NCBI GenBank assembly: GCA_023212725.1 | Contig: JALBYF010000075.1 | Location: forward strand, 21,253-85,252 | Reading direction: 5' to 3' | DNA length: 64,000 bases | DNA from: Tranzscheliella williamsii | Taxonomy: Eukaryota; Basidiomycota; Ustilaginomycetes; Ustilaginales; Ustilaginaceae | Part shown: positions 1-9,731 of the stretch, piece after piece | Numbering within the stretch: the first letter of the stretch is position 1 | How the letters are laid out: each line of letters starts with the position of its first letter | Translations under genes and position numbers: made by a program | Notes under the pieces: generated by a model | The model's input: only the letters and a program-made list of their open reading frames with translations | Databases searched by the model: none | What the model was told of the DNA's origin: nothing

Positions 1-3000
1 GGTCGCGCCAGGAAACCACCAGCAGCCGACAGGAGAGCAGACTGTGCGCCACGGCAGCGGAGGCTGCGACCTGGCGCAGCCGCCGACCGTCGTCGTCGAG
101 GATTTGCTGCCGTTCCGCCGCGGTGGTGGCCTGTGCCGCTGCCGGGCTGACTTCAAAAATGACCAACCCCACCTCCTCGCCGGAGCGGGATGGGTCGGCG
201 CCGGCGGGCGCATCGACGAGCTGGAGTTGGGATCCGTCGGTGAGGTCGACCTGGACAGTCTGGAGGGAGCTGTCGGGATCGAGGCCGAACTTGACGCGCA
301 GCCAGCGGGAGGCGATGTGGTCGCCGGCGCCGGCGTAGAGCGCGGACCAGCGGGCGAGGCTGGCAGGCTTGCAGGCGAGGAAGAGGGAGTCGATGTGGCG
401 AGCCAGACGCTCGAGGAGCGATCCGTGGAGCCAGAGGGACGAGCGCTGGGAGCGGGAGTGGACGAATGCGTTGCGGAGGTGGGAGTCCGGGTTGGGATGG
501 GGGATGGGGATGTGGGAGCCGTCATGCCTGCGCTTGGGGCGGGGGGTGGGGGCATGCTGGGGGGTGGGTAGGCCGCGGCGGGTGCGGCGGCGGTGGAGTT
601 CGACGCGGATGTGTGCGAGGCGGCGCTGCTGGTGGGCGCGGTCGCGCTTCTCCGCCCTCGCCGCCCGCCAGCGTGCCAGCGCGCCGCGCAGCGCCGAGCG
701 CCGCCAGAAGGCTCCGGCCACCGCCAGCCGCGCCGCCGCCCCCGCCACGTCCCGGCTGTGCTCCCCGACCAGCGCCCCCACCAGCCGCGACATGAGCGCC
801 CCCACCAGCGCATCGCGCGAGTGTCTCCGCCGTCGCCGGCCCTCCTCTTCCACAACCGCCGTCGCCACCCGCCGTGACGCGCTCCTGACAACCTCCCCCG
901 ACACCGCATCCCACGCTCGCTCGACAATGCGCGCCCGCACCGCCGCTTTCTGCGCCGCCTCCCGCTCCGCCTCCCCGCGCGCCACGGCAAGCTCGCCATC
1001 CGAAGCGCGCTTCTCGGCAGTAGCAGCCGGCGCTGCACCATCCGTCCCGGCCGCCTTAGCCTCCGAGGGGAAGAAGGAAGACAGTTTGGACGGCCCTGGC
1101 GCAGCCTTGGGTGTCGAAGCCGAGGCCGCGGCCGCGTCGGCGCCGGGCACTTTCGTCCCGAAGCTGAAGGACGGCATCGCTTTCGTAGGTGCCTCGGGTG
1201 GGGCGGGGGTCGAACTGCCGAAGAAGGAGGGCCTTTTGGCGGCCGGTGCGGCCGCTTCCGGTCCCTGGCTCGCTTGCGGCGTTTTGGGCAAGAATAAAGG
1301 AGAGCCTGTGGCGGCTGCGGGCGGAGGCGCTCCAAACGCGGTAGGCGTGAAGGCTGGTGCCGCGGCAGACAGGCCAGACCATGGACGCTTGCTTGCTTCT
1401 TGAGGCCTCACATCTGGCAACGACGAAGACGGCGGCTGCGCAGGCGGTGCTGGCGGCGTCGGCTGCTGTTGCCGACCCTGCGATGGTTGGCCGACCTGGC
1501 CAGTCGCCGGCGATGCGAAGGAAGGAGTGGCTTGTGGGGCGCCCTGAGCTGCCTTTGCGGACGGCTTGTGAACAGCGGAAGGAAGGGCGGCATTGGACGG
1601 CAGGGTCAAAGGAGCCGCTGCGCCCGAAGCCACCCCGTCGACAACCTCGGCGTTGGTGTAGGAACCGCGCTTGGCCTCGACGATGGTCGCGCTGAAGGGG
1701 TTGGGCAGCGGTTTTGCCTCGTTGATGGTGCTGGCGCGGTCGATCTTGACTGCCACTGGGAGCCGGTGGCCGGCGTGCTCTTCCCACTCCAGCTCTATGC
1801 CCAGATGCTGAGTCATATCGATGAGCTGCTGCACGTCGTCCAGGCCCAGCGACCTCTGGACGGTCTCGGCGGGCAGGGCGCGGTGCTGGGACATGTACGC
1901 CTTGGACATGGCCTTCAGCGCGCCGATCCGAATGGAGCTGAACGAGTTTTCGGCGAGACAGGCCATCAGATAGTTGACGTTGGGCTTCTGCAGCTCTGCA
2001 AAGAACTTGGAGAAGAAGTTGAGCGTCGCTTCCGTGTTCCTCGGCTGGCCGCGCTTTACGACATTGTTGGAACGCTGCGCCAGCTGGCGGAGGTTGAGCG
2101 CGCTCTGGACCGGAGTGGAGCGGAAGATGGGTCCGGGCAGCAGCTCGGCTTCTCGCAGCGTCTCCGGATCGCGCAGATGCAGCAGGAGGTTGTAGGCGCG
2201 AAACTCGGCTTCGTTGGGCGAGCCGTGGCCTGACCGGCGGCGATCATCGTAAAACTCGATGAGACTGCGGAGCGTCTTTCGAAGCTGTTCGAGCTCCTGC
2301 TGCTCACTCCAGCCCTCGGCGCCGGGTCCACCGCGCCAGTGGAGGCAGAGGATGTGGTAGCGGGCGATGCGCTCGTGGCACTCGATGGCGATGGCGCCGC
2401 CCTCGCTCTGTACGATGAAGTCTTGTCGGACGGCTCGTGTCCGGTTCCAGAGGAAGCCTTGCACGGCGGTAAACTTGGGGTCATTAGGATTGGGCGGCAA
2501 GAGGTCGTGGAAGAGGTAGTCGAGCGTCTTTTTGAGGACGGGCGGAGGTCGAACATCCTCAGGCAGCGGCAGTTCGCGGCCTGCGGCAGGGCGTCGGTAG
2601 ATCTTGACGGCGATGCGGGGGTCGACGCGGTCCGTGCCAGGATACAGCTCCAAGGGGTCGAGCTCCTTCTGGAACTCGCGCTCTTCTCGCTCGAATTCGG
2701 GACACATGTCCTGGCATGTTCCTAGCAGCTTGACGGCCAGGGCGAGATCGGTGGGCTTGTCCGGATCGGGTAGGACGCCCGACTTGATGTAGGAATTGCG
2801 CAGCGCCTCGCGGCCTCCTTTCATCTCGAGGAAGCGGTTGCCGACCTTGGGCGCATCTTCGAAGCGTTTTTTTCTCTGTTCGTCTTCGTCGAGCGAGTCG
2901 GCATGGCTGCCGGTGGCTGGGGGCGTGGCATGGCCCATGACCGGTGTAGAAGTGCCGGAAGCTGGGGCGGAACCGCGCTGCCCCGTCCGATCTTTGCGGA

Positions 3001-4150
3001 GGAAATTCGAAAACGTGCTTACCGGCGCAGACGAGGAGATGACTGTGTTTCCTGCGGCCGGCAACGGAGGCGCCTCTGCCGACACTGTCGGTGCCGCTCT
3101 GGAGGAGCCGAAGGCAGTCCCTGAGGCCGCTGGCGCACTAAAGCCCGGGATCTTGTTGAAAGCGGTCTGGTCTGTCGGCCCTAAGGATGCGGGGGCAGGA
3201 GAGGGCGCTGGGGAAGCATTCCCGAATGAGGACGATGCGGCCGGAACGGGGGAGGTACCTCTGAAAAAGTTCGAGGGCGCGTTAAAGGTACCTCCCTTTG
3301 AGCCAAAGCCATTTGCTGGACCAGCACTTGCGCCAAAGGCGTTGGAAGAAGCAGCACTGGCGCCAAAAGCGTTAGATGAAGCGGCACTGGTACCGAAAGC
3401 ACTGAACGGACTGGCACTGGTGCCAAAAGCACTGGAGCTCGCTGAAGAGGGCTGCGCTGCGTTGTTGCTGCCTACTTTTGAGCTGGGTCCCAACGGGGGT
3501 TCTGCGGGCTGTGAAGCGAACGCGGGCGATGCGAATGCGGAGCCCGGCTGCGGAGCGTTTGCTGGGGCGCCAGCGGCATCGGCGGTGCTTGGGACGGGGG
3601 CTTTGGGGGTGTGGGGCGCAGGCAAGCCGGCTGGGGGTGCCGGTGCGTCTGGCTTGTTGAACACGGTCGAGCGATTGAAGGGGCGGGGCCGGTTGGCGGC
3701 CGGGGCGGGAGAGGACGGCGGGAGCGAGGCGAGCGGCTTGATCGGGCGAATGCCACGGCCTCGCGACGCCGGAGCGAACGCGCCGCCGCCTCTACCGGCC
3801 GCATTCATACTGCCGGGCGGCCTCGCCTGGCCCGGCCGCGGCCGGCCCCCAAACGACAGAGGCGGCTGCTGCTGCTGCTGCTGCTGTTGCTGTTGTTGAT
3901 GCGACGGCTGCGGCTGGTGCTGCGCCTGCTGTGGCTGCTGGACATACTGCTGCGGCCGAGCCGGCAGCTGCTGGAACAGCTGTGGTGGGTGCTGCTGCTG
4001 TTGCTGCTGGAAGGAGGGTGGCTGTGGCTGCGGCTGCTGGAAAGAAGGCTGTCCTTGTTGATGAGGCAGGGGGCGCTGCTGCGTCTGTGCCGTAAACTGG
4101 TGCTGCCCGTTGGGCGGTGGCCGGAACGGGCGAGAGGAACCTTGATCCAT
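1..4150 (-). CDS. sac3: Sac3/GANP-family mRNA export factor, N-terminal part (C-terminus beyond left edge)
   Basis: One reading frame runs without a stop from an ATG at 4150 to the window edge (1383 codons, 3' end missing), with the same phase at every point checked, so no intron is needed. The N-terminus (residues 1 to about 130) is Q/P-rich with CAG/CAA runs. Residues about 220-310 carry short FG repeats of the type SNAFGAS, like FG nucleoporins. The family hallmark GTCQDMCPEFEREEREFQ, with the Met of DMCP at residue 482, opens the SAC3/GANP domain, which continues to about residue 850. A proline/alanine-rich stretch and a charged helical segment follow. Sac3 is known as the scaffold of TREX-2, which binds Thp1, Sus1 and Cdc31 at the nuclear pore and couples transcription to mRNA export. 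The start is the first ATG and gives MDQGSSRPFRPP. The family assignment is strong; assignment to Sac3 rather than a paralogue is inferred from the FG-rich N-terminus. Confidence 0.85.
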   Translation of the reverse strand, partial: MDQGSSRPFRPPPNGQHQFTAQTQQRPLPHQQGQPSFQQPQPQPPSFQQQQQQHPPQLFQQLPARPQQYVQQPQQAQHQPQPSHQQQQQQQQQQQPPLSFGGRPRPGQARPPGSMNAAGRGGGAFAPASRGRGIRPIKPLASLPPSSPAPAANRPRPFNRSTVFNKPDAPAPPAGLPAPHTPKAPVPSTADAAGAPANAPQPGSAFASPAFASQPAEPPLGPSSKVGSNNAAQPSSASSSAFGTSASPFSAFGTSAASSNAFGASAASSNAFGASAGPANGFGSKGGTFNAPSNFFRGTSPVPAASSSFGNASPAPSPAPASLGPTDQTAFNKIPGFSAPAASGTAFGSSRAAPTVSAEAPPLPAAGNTVISSSAPVSTFSNFLRKDRTGQRGSAPASGTSTPVMGHATPPATGSHADSLDEDEQRKKRFEDAPKVGNRFLEMKGGREALRNSYIKSGVLPDPDKPTDLALAVKLLGTCQDMCPEFEREEREFQKELDPLELYPGTDRVDPRIAVKIYRRPAAGRELPLPEDVRPPPVLKKTLDYLFHDLLPPNPNDPKFTAVQGFLWNRTRAVRQDFIVQSEGGAIAIECHERIARYHILCLHWRGGPGAEGWSEQQELEQLRKTLRSLIEFYDDRRRSGHGSPNEAEFRAYNLLLHLRDPETLREAELLPGPIFRSTPVQSALNLRQLAQRSNNVVKRGQPRNTEATLNFFSKFFAELQKPNVNYLMACLAENSFSSIRIGALKAMSKAYMSQHRALPAETVQRSLGLDDVQQLIDMTQHLGIELEWEEHAGHRLPVAVKIDRASTINEAKPLPNPFSATIVEAKRGSYTNAEVVDGVASGAAAPLTLPSNAALPSAVHKPSAKAAQGAPQATPSFASPATGQVGQPSQGRQQQPTPPAPPAQPPSSSLPDVRPQEASKRPWSGLSAAAPAFTPTAFGAPPPAAATGSPLFLPKTPQASQGPEAAAPAAKRPSFFGSSTPAPPEAPTKAMPSFSFGTKVPGADAAAASASTPKAAPGPSKLSSFFPSEAKAAGTDGAAPAATAEKRASDGELAVARGEAEREAAQKAAVRARIVERAWDAVSGEVVRSASRRVATAVVEEEGRRRRRHSRDALVGALMSRLVGALVGEHSRDVAGAAARLAVAGAFWRRSALRGALARWRAARAEKRDRAHQQRRLAHIRVELHRRRTRRGLPTPQHAPTPRPKRRHDGSHIPIPHPNPDSHLRNAFVHSRSQRSSLWLHGSLLERLARHIDSLFLACKPASLARWSALYAGAGDHIASRWLRVKFGLDPDSSLQTVQVDLTDGSQLQLVDAPAGADPSRSGEEVGLVIFEVSPAAAQATTAAERQQILDDDGRRLRQVAASAAVAHSLLSCRLLVVSWRD

Positions 4151-4550
4151 GCACGGCAAAGGTGCCGTGGACTCGCGCGTACACGCAGGTCCGAAACGGG
4201 TGGGCAGGCCGAGTCGTGGATCGTGGGTCTACGGGAAGGGGCACGGGTCTCAGGCCCCGGTCTTGATGGCAGGTCGCTCATCACGAAGAGCATGAGCCGT
4301 ACTATGCCCCCTCTCATCCGACTTCCGAGTTTCAATGGAAATACTAGACCATCGATCTAACAATACTTTTGGAAGTTCACACTTGTTAGAGTTTCATTGG
4401 TTTGGTTGGCGCGTTGTCCAATAGTGCACACGGTGAGCCGCGACGCGAACGGGCTGGAAAGCATCTGAATAGCTCACCATCGCCTTGACGCCATAGAAAA
4501 GAATACTGCGAAAAGGCCAAATGTACAGGAGAGAGGGCTTGGAAGTGAGA
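4151..4550. other. Intergenic: sac3 promoter/5'UTR and MFS 3' region
   Basis: No supported gene. It holds the 5' leader of the minus-strand sac3 gene (several out-of-frame ORFs) and, next to 4551, the 3'UTR of the MFS gene. I see no convincing promoter element. Confidence 0.5.
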
Positions 4551-6071
4551 CTAGTAACGGTATCTGAAGTAAGGGGACTCGTCGCCAAGATCAGCGATCT
4601 GCTCGCGGGTGAGGAGGCCAGCTTTGCCCGAGTCCACCATGCGCTGCTTGCGCTTGTTGGCGAGGTAAAGGAGGCCGGCGAAGGAGAGGGCCGAGAGGAA
4701 GGCGACGACGTTCATGCCGATGTTAATGTAGTGTGCGCTGTGGTAGTAGGGTGCCTGCGTCTTGGGAAAGATGTTGGAGGAGATCGTGCCGGCGAGGCCG
4801 CCGAAGCCGACGATGATGGCGATGCAGACCGAGCGCTTCGTCTTGCCGCCGACCGTCTGCGTCAGCGACGCCACCACTCCCGGAAACGCAGCGTACGACC
4901 CTGCCGCAGAGACGAACTGCGCGCCGTAGGCCACCTTGGGATGCGACTGCGCGTAATTCAGAGACAGCCCCCAGCCAATCCCCGAGATCAGCGTGCCGAG
5001 GCAGATGAAAGGGAATCGAATCCCGTACTTGTCGGAGAAGTAGGCAAAGATGACGACGGTGGCCGCTGCGACCGTATACACGGGCACAGTATACAGGTTG
5101 GCATCGATAGCATTGTACTTAAGCGAGTTTTTAAGGATCGAGGGCAGCGTCAGGGCGGTGCTATAGAGCGGGGTAATGGTGGTGACGTAGCAGACCAACG
5201 TGAAGAGCGTCTTCCAGTCCTTGAGCCCGGCCCAGACAAACTTCCAGGCAAACTCGTCGTTCATAGGCACATCGTTACCGTCGAATTGCACTCGGTCGCT
5301 CATGTAGACCTTCTCGGACTCGGTCAGAAAGGGTGCCTTCTCCAGCCCATCGAAGAGAAGAAAATACGCCGCGATACCGGCTACAATCGTCAGAGCTCCT
5401 TCTACGAAAAAGATAAACGACCATCCCTGGTAGCTACCTGTCTCCGCCTTGGCAAGGCCGAATCCCAAGAGACCGCCAAAGGCACCGGCGATCGTGGCAG
5501 CGCCGAAGAAGAGGCCTATCCGGAGCTGGATCCACTTGCGCGGGTAAAGGATGGTGAGGTAGTAGGTGATACCGGGGAATAAGCCGGCCTCGGCAGCACC
5601 CAGGAGTATACGTAACGAGAGAAGCGTTGGGAAGTTCCGCGAGGCTCCAGATACCAGCATGGTCAGTCCCCATATGACACAGATAAAGCTTATCCACTTC
5701 TTTGAGCCGACTTTCTTGAGTATGAGGTTGGATGGAACTTCGAGGAGGCAGTAGAGGCCGAAGAAGACGGATAGGGCGGCAGCGTATTGTTGATCGGTTA
5801 GCTGGAGCTGCTTCTCCATGCCGAGTACTCGGGCGTTCCCGATGGCGGTGCGATCGAGGAAGGAGAAAAGGTAGAGGACGGAGCAGATGGGGAGGACGTG
5901 CCAGTCGAGCTTGCGGATCAGGCGGCCGGTCTCTCTGTCGTCGGCGGTAGTGGTAGCAACCGCATCAGCGTTGGTGGTCCCGGCAGTCAGGACGGGTGCG
6001 ACGGTGATTCCATCCTCCAGAGGAGCGTCTTCCTTCTTCTCTATCGATGCAGAGTCACGGCTGTAGGTCAT
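4551..6071 (-). CDS. MFS transporter, Dal5/Tna1-like anion:cation symporter family
   Basis: This intronless 506-aa protein starts at the ATG at 6071. A hydrophilic N-tail of about 50 residues is followed by WHVLPICSVLYLFSFLDRTA, the typical first membrane segment of the fungal ACS family (Dal5, Tna1, Vht1, Liz1 relatives). Loop motifs of the type SNLILKKVG (loop 2-3) and YFSDKYGIRFP (loop 8-9, MFS motif A-like) are visible, and the length and hydrophobic pattern fit 12 membrane segments. Such proteins are plasma-membrane proton symporters for organic anions such as allantoate, nicotinate, biotin precursors or pantothenate; the substrate cannot be told here. The gene lies 400 bp upstream of the Sac3 start on the same strand, so it has its own 3' region. 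A gap of more than 1.6 kb lies upstream of its start. Confidence 0.9.
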   Translation of the reverse strand: MTYSRDSASIEKKEDAPLEDGITVAPVLTAGTTNADAVATTTADDRETGRLIRKLDWHVLPICSVLYLFSFLDRTAIGNARVLGMEKQLQLTDQQYAAALSVFFGLYCLLEVPSNLILKKVGSKKWISFICVIWGLTMLVSGASRNFPTLLSLRILLGAAEAGLFPGITYYLTILYPRKWIQLRIGLFFGAATIAGAFGGLLGFGLAKAETGSYQGWSFIFFVEGALTIVAGIAAYFLLFDGLEKAPFLTESEKVYMSDRVQFDGNDVPMNDEFAWKFVWAGLKDWKTLFTLVCYVTTITPLYSTALTLPSILKNSLKYNAIDANLYTVPVYTVAAATVVIFAYFSDKYGIRFPFICLGTLISGIGWGLSLNYAQSHPKVAYGAQFVSAAGSYAAFPGVVASLTQTVGGKTKRSVCIAIIVGFGGLAGTISSNIFPKTQAPYYHSAHYINIGMNVVAFLSALSFAGLLYLANKRKQRMVDSGKAGLLTREQIADLGDESPYFRYRY

Positions 6072-7804
6072 GGTGACGGAAGGAAGCTTGGAAGCAGATC
6101 AGCGAGAAAAAAGGTAAAATAAAGGCTGGAAGCGCAAGGTATACTTGTTAGATTTGCGTGGTCCCCTTTTTGGTGGATACTCAAAGGGCAGGAAGCGTGA
6201 TGCTGTAGGGGCGCGCCGTAGGGAAGCACGCACAGACGGCGGAGATGGGGCTGGCGATGGCAGTGAGAGCGTGGACAAGGAGAAGCATATAAAGCAAAAA
6301 GAGAGGGGGCACAACATATCGACCTTTATAATGGCGGCGACACACACTCGAAAGCTGCAGAGGTGACACGATTGGTGACAATTGCGGGGTATCGTGCAGG
6401 CGTCCTTTGTGGGGGTAGCCAATCAGAACGACAGCCAGGACTGGGAGCAGGGAAAGCCGTTTTTGTCCCACAAGCTGGGGTAGAAGCACAGACGCTGTAG
6501 TGTTGAGAAGAAAGCATACGCTGGACCAGGAACTATGCAGCACTGCGGATTGGGCGAGCGAGTGGCCACAGGCTGTATTGGGATTACCAAGGCCGCTAGT
6601 CAGTGTAAAAACCGCTCAACTTGTTTGATTGCCAAGCACGGGGAGGAGAAGTGGACCGGCCAAGTAGCGGCGACATGGGCGAGGCGGAGCACGCAAAGGG
6701 AACGTTGTTGACAGTCGCTGCCTATCAGCGAATGGGACGGGAGAGGGCAAAGTGCAAAAGCTGAGCGACGGGCGCCAAGATCCGAGTGTGTGTGTCTATG
6801 CACAACGAAGGCGTGTCACCACAAGTCGAGCTTTCGAAGAAGAGCACCATCAGCGCACGAACGAGGCGGAGTGGTACTTGGATGCACAAGAGGGGCCCCA
6901 GTAAACGTGGGCGGGGCTCGGCTCGAGAGGCAGACAGGCGGGTAGCCAGCCAGATCGCCCCAAATAGAAACATGCTCGCTTGCCACATGAGCGGTTGTAG
7001 GTCCTTCCTGACCCGAAGGGTTGGAACGATGCCATGCAGCGAAGCCTCTTTCACCGTCTTGCAGATAGAGAAGATATCAAGCGGACAACTTGTACGACAT
7101 CTTCGTATTGAAAGTGGCTTGTTTACTGGACGTCAGTTTCAAATCGCAGAAGACAGCAGCTGTCCGGGATGGTATTCTGCCACCTCGCGTGGTGCTTATA
7201 CGTACTACACCTGTGCCTGGTTCGTATGCAGACTTTCCAGCCCCGCACCCTTCGCTTTCCTTGGCACTTTCTTGGCCTCTTGCCTTGCTTGTCAGTGCCC
7301 TTTGTAGCTTTCTGGTTGATGGCCACGTCGAGTCCACCCACCCAGAACGTAATTCGTGTGCATTCCTCCCTTGCCATGGCTACGCTTCGCTCTGCTGCCT
7401 GAAAGGACGGTCTATCTGTACACGTCGAAGCCTTGCTGATCTTGGTGTGCTCCTGTCCCACGGCGCGCATGCTGTGTGTGCAGAGGCATAGCAAGAATTG
7501 GGAGGAACAGTGAAGGCCGGGTGTAGCGGCTCGCATCGTCGGAGACAGCAGAGCGGGATCGCATCTCCGCTACGTGAGCTTACGCTATGTGGCTGCACGG
7601 CAGTGAGGTCCCATCGCCATGCATTACGGCCGGGGTGCGTCGATCGCCTTGTGGCTGCCGCCAATGCGCTGCGCATTGTGTGGACCTGGGCGACTTGACG
7701 GCGACTGGCGACTGGCGGAAACGACGGTAAGGAGCGTCCGGGAGGCCTTACGCTGCGACCGGTGATGCCAAGCGGAGGGCGGCGCTTGGCGAGGTCTGGC
7801 GCAC
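6072..7804. other. Intergenic region upstream of the MFS gene
   Basis: About 1.7 kb with only short, overlapping ORFs that lack codon bias or recognisable motifs. It should contain the promoter of the minus-strand MFS gene (next to 6071) and possibly the 5' part of the doubtful plus-strand gene ending at 8191. A donor-like GTAAGG sits at about 7731. No tRNA or repeat was recognised. Confidence 0.4.
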
Positions 7805-8191
7805 GTGCGCCCCCTCTTCGTGCTCGCGCGGCACTGGTCCAGCCACATCAGCTCGGCGCTAACAGCGTTGGCCAAGCGCCCCGGCCACACCCAGATCGCT
7901 CGCCATTTATCCGCCCAACACAGCAGCCTCGTGGTCGACACCACACACAGCTCAGCCCTGCAAGCCCAAATGGCCGCCCCGCTCGCTCCCTCGCCGCCAA
8001 GGAAGGCGAGGGAAGCCAAGCTGTTGCAGAGATCTAACACCGCGCTGTCAAGTCCACCCAGCATCCGCTTCGTAGAACTACAGTCTGGCGTCGACCTCGT
8101 GCTGGCAGCTCCGCCTTGCCAAGACCCGCCCGCCCAGCACCGCTGCGAGCAGCACAGCAGCTCTGCCAACTTTGACCGGAACGAAAGATGA
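7805..8191 (+). CDS. Possible C-terminal coding exon of a small unrecognised gene
   Basis: The frame ending at the TGA 8189-8191 has a protein-like composition (rich in S, A, Q, P, with few W or C) and G/C in most third positions. The antisense frame is W/C-rich and looks like its shadow. There is no ATG at the 5' edge (the frame opens with GTG), so a real gene would need an upstream exon; an ATG at 7765 lies in another frame. Its end would converge on the minus-strand gene ending at 8304, leaving about 110 bp, a normal spacing here. The product is not recognised. The whole stretch could still be non-coding. Confidence 0.28.
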   Translation: MRPLFVLARHWSSHISSALTALAKRPGHTQIARHLSAQHSSLVVDTTHSSALQAQMAAPLAPSPPRKAREAKLLQRSNTALSSPPSIRFVELQSGVDLVLAAPPCQDPPAQHRCEQHSSSANFDRNER

Positions 8192-8303
8192 TGGTAAAGT
8201 AGCGGGATGCGGCTGCGATGCGGAACAAGCCCGGGGTATAGTACATTCGCCGACAAAGCGCTTTAGAGCGTACATTCGCAAGAACTTAGCGGGAGGGTTT
8301 GGG

Positions 8304-9731
8304 CTAGGCGATGATAGCGTAGAGATTGTCGTCGTCCGATTCGGACTCGGGTACCGCGATCATTTCGCGCAGTTTGGCGAGTGCCACTTTGCGCAGGTCT
8401 TCCTGGAGGGTGGCGGAGACCAGGGGGCTGGTGAGACGCCGCTTCTCGCTGTCTGGCGACGAGGGCGCTGGTGGCAGGTCGGGCGAGCTGGCGTGGCCCT
8501 GGGCGACGCGCTCTATGATGCTGCGGCGGACGCGTCGACTGGCCCGCTTGGCGTTTTTGAGCTCCTGCTCCACCTGCACGCCTTGGCTTACTATCTTCTT
8601 CTGGCGCTCGAGACTAGTCCTGATCTCGGCTTTGAGATAGGTATCCACCACCTTTGACTGCGCGTAGGAACTCTCGAGGGACCGGTGCAAGCCCCGCTCG
8701 TTGACTGCCTTCGGATTGCGGCTCCCGGGCATGAGGTACAGCTCGATCAAGCGGAACTCTGGCGGCTTCCCCACCAGAAGCTGGCTGCCTCGTGCTTTGG
8801 CGATGGTAGTAAAGAACTTGCCCGAATGTGTCTTGGCGTTGAGGACGAGAGACTGGGTACCCCGCACAGTAGCCTGCGGCGACGAGGTAGTCATAAGCTG
8901 CTTGGTGTACTTGGTGTTCGTCGCCACACCCACATCGATACAGTATTGCAACGCCGTCTGGATGTCTTTGATGGCCGAAGCGAGGCTTGGAGCAGCGTCC
9001 TTCAGATATTGCCTTGCACGTTTCTCACGCAGGGCTTCGGCAGCCATGAGGAGCTGGACGTGCTGCCAGATCTTGACCGTCCATTCTGCCTCATCATCCT
9101 GCGGGTATTCTGGCGTTGGCCCGCCGAACAGCGATTCGTCGATCTTGTCAAGCTCATTGGAGAGCGTAAGGTACTCTGTCAGATTCCTATCCAACGTCGT
9201 TTTGTAATCCTGCGTCTGACGTAGCTTCTGTCTGTTGGCTTCGAGCTGCTGCTCGTGCATGTTTTGATGCGACCGAGCAGTCTCTGCATCTAATTGCGCT
9301 TTGGCGAGCGACCGTGCACGCTCGCGGCGCTTGTTCATCACGCGCTTGGCAAAGGAATTGCCCATCCTGGTGTGGTCGGCAGCTTTCTCGGCGGTGATGG
9401 ATTCGAGCGTTTTGAGACGCAGTTCCTGGCTCTTGACCTTGCCAATGATGGTGTACAGCTCTTCCTGGACAGCTTCTAGCTTCGCAGGTATGTCGCCGAG
9501 CTCGTCGAGGCGTGATGTGAGCTGGAAGTGACGCTCCGCAAATCCAACGATCCGATCTTGCAATGGCGGCTGATAGACGGGCACCGACCGGACTGAGGCG
9601 GCAGTAGCCGCGGCAAAGGCGGGCGGAGGTGCCAGCGGCTCGACAAATTGATCGTCCGCGAGCGCTGCATCTAGCTCGGCAAAAGTGTCGAACGGCCCGC
9701 TATGAGCGGGCGGCCGCGGCCTCTGTGTCAT
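8304..9731 (-). CDS. Conserved-looking coiled-coil protein of unknown function
   Basis: An intronless 475-aa frame starts at ATG 9731. After a proline-rich start (MTQRPRPPAHSG) and a short acidic stretch, residues about 75-215 are rich in E, K, Q, R and L with heptad-like spacing, suggesting coiled coil, including a basic patch NKRRERARSLAKAQ near residues 135-150. A second helical part covers about 220-400 (KSQELRLKTLESI lies in the first, RRVRRSIIERVAQG in the second). The C-terminus is acidic (ESESDDDNLYAIIA). No catalytic motif, signal peptide or membrane segment is visible. It diverges from the cib1-like gene across a gap of about 1 kb. Coding is well supported by length, composition and codon use; I do not recognise the family. 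Confidence 0.8.
   Translation of the reverse strand: MTQRPRPPAHSGPFDTFAELDAALADDQFVEPLAPPPAFAAATAASVRSVPVYQPPLQDRIVGFAERHFQLTSRLDELGDIPAKLEAVQEELYTIIGKVKSQELRLKTLESITAEKAADHTRMGNSFAKRVMNKRRERARSLAKAQLDAETARSHQNMHEQQLEANRQKLRQTQDYKTTLDRNLTEYLTLSNELDKIDESLFGGPTPEYPQDDEAEWTVKIWQHVQLLMAAEALREKRARQYLKDAAPSLASAIKDIQTALQYCIDVGVATNTKYTKQLMTTSSPQATVRGTQSLVLNAKTHSGKFFTTIAKARGSQLLVGKPPEFRLIELYLMPGSRNPKAVNERGLHRSLESSYAQSKVVDTYLKAEIRTSLERQKKIVSQGVQVEQELKNAKRASRRVRRSIIERVAQGHASSPDLPPAPSSPDSEKRRLTSPLVSATLQEDLRKVALAKLREMIAVPESESDDDNLYAIIA

Noticed and set aside
7624..8256. 210-codon minus-strand ORF
   Set aside because: Rich in W and C, overlaps the more protein-like plus-strand frame in third-position register, and shows no motif.
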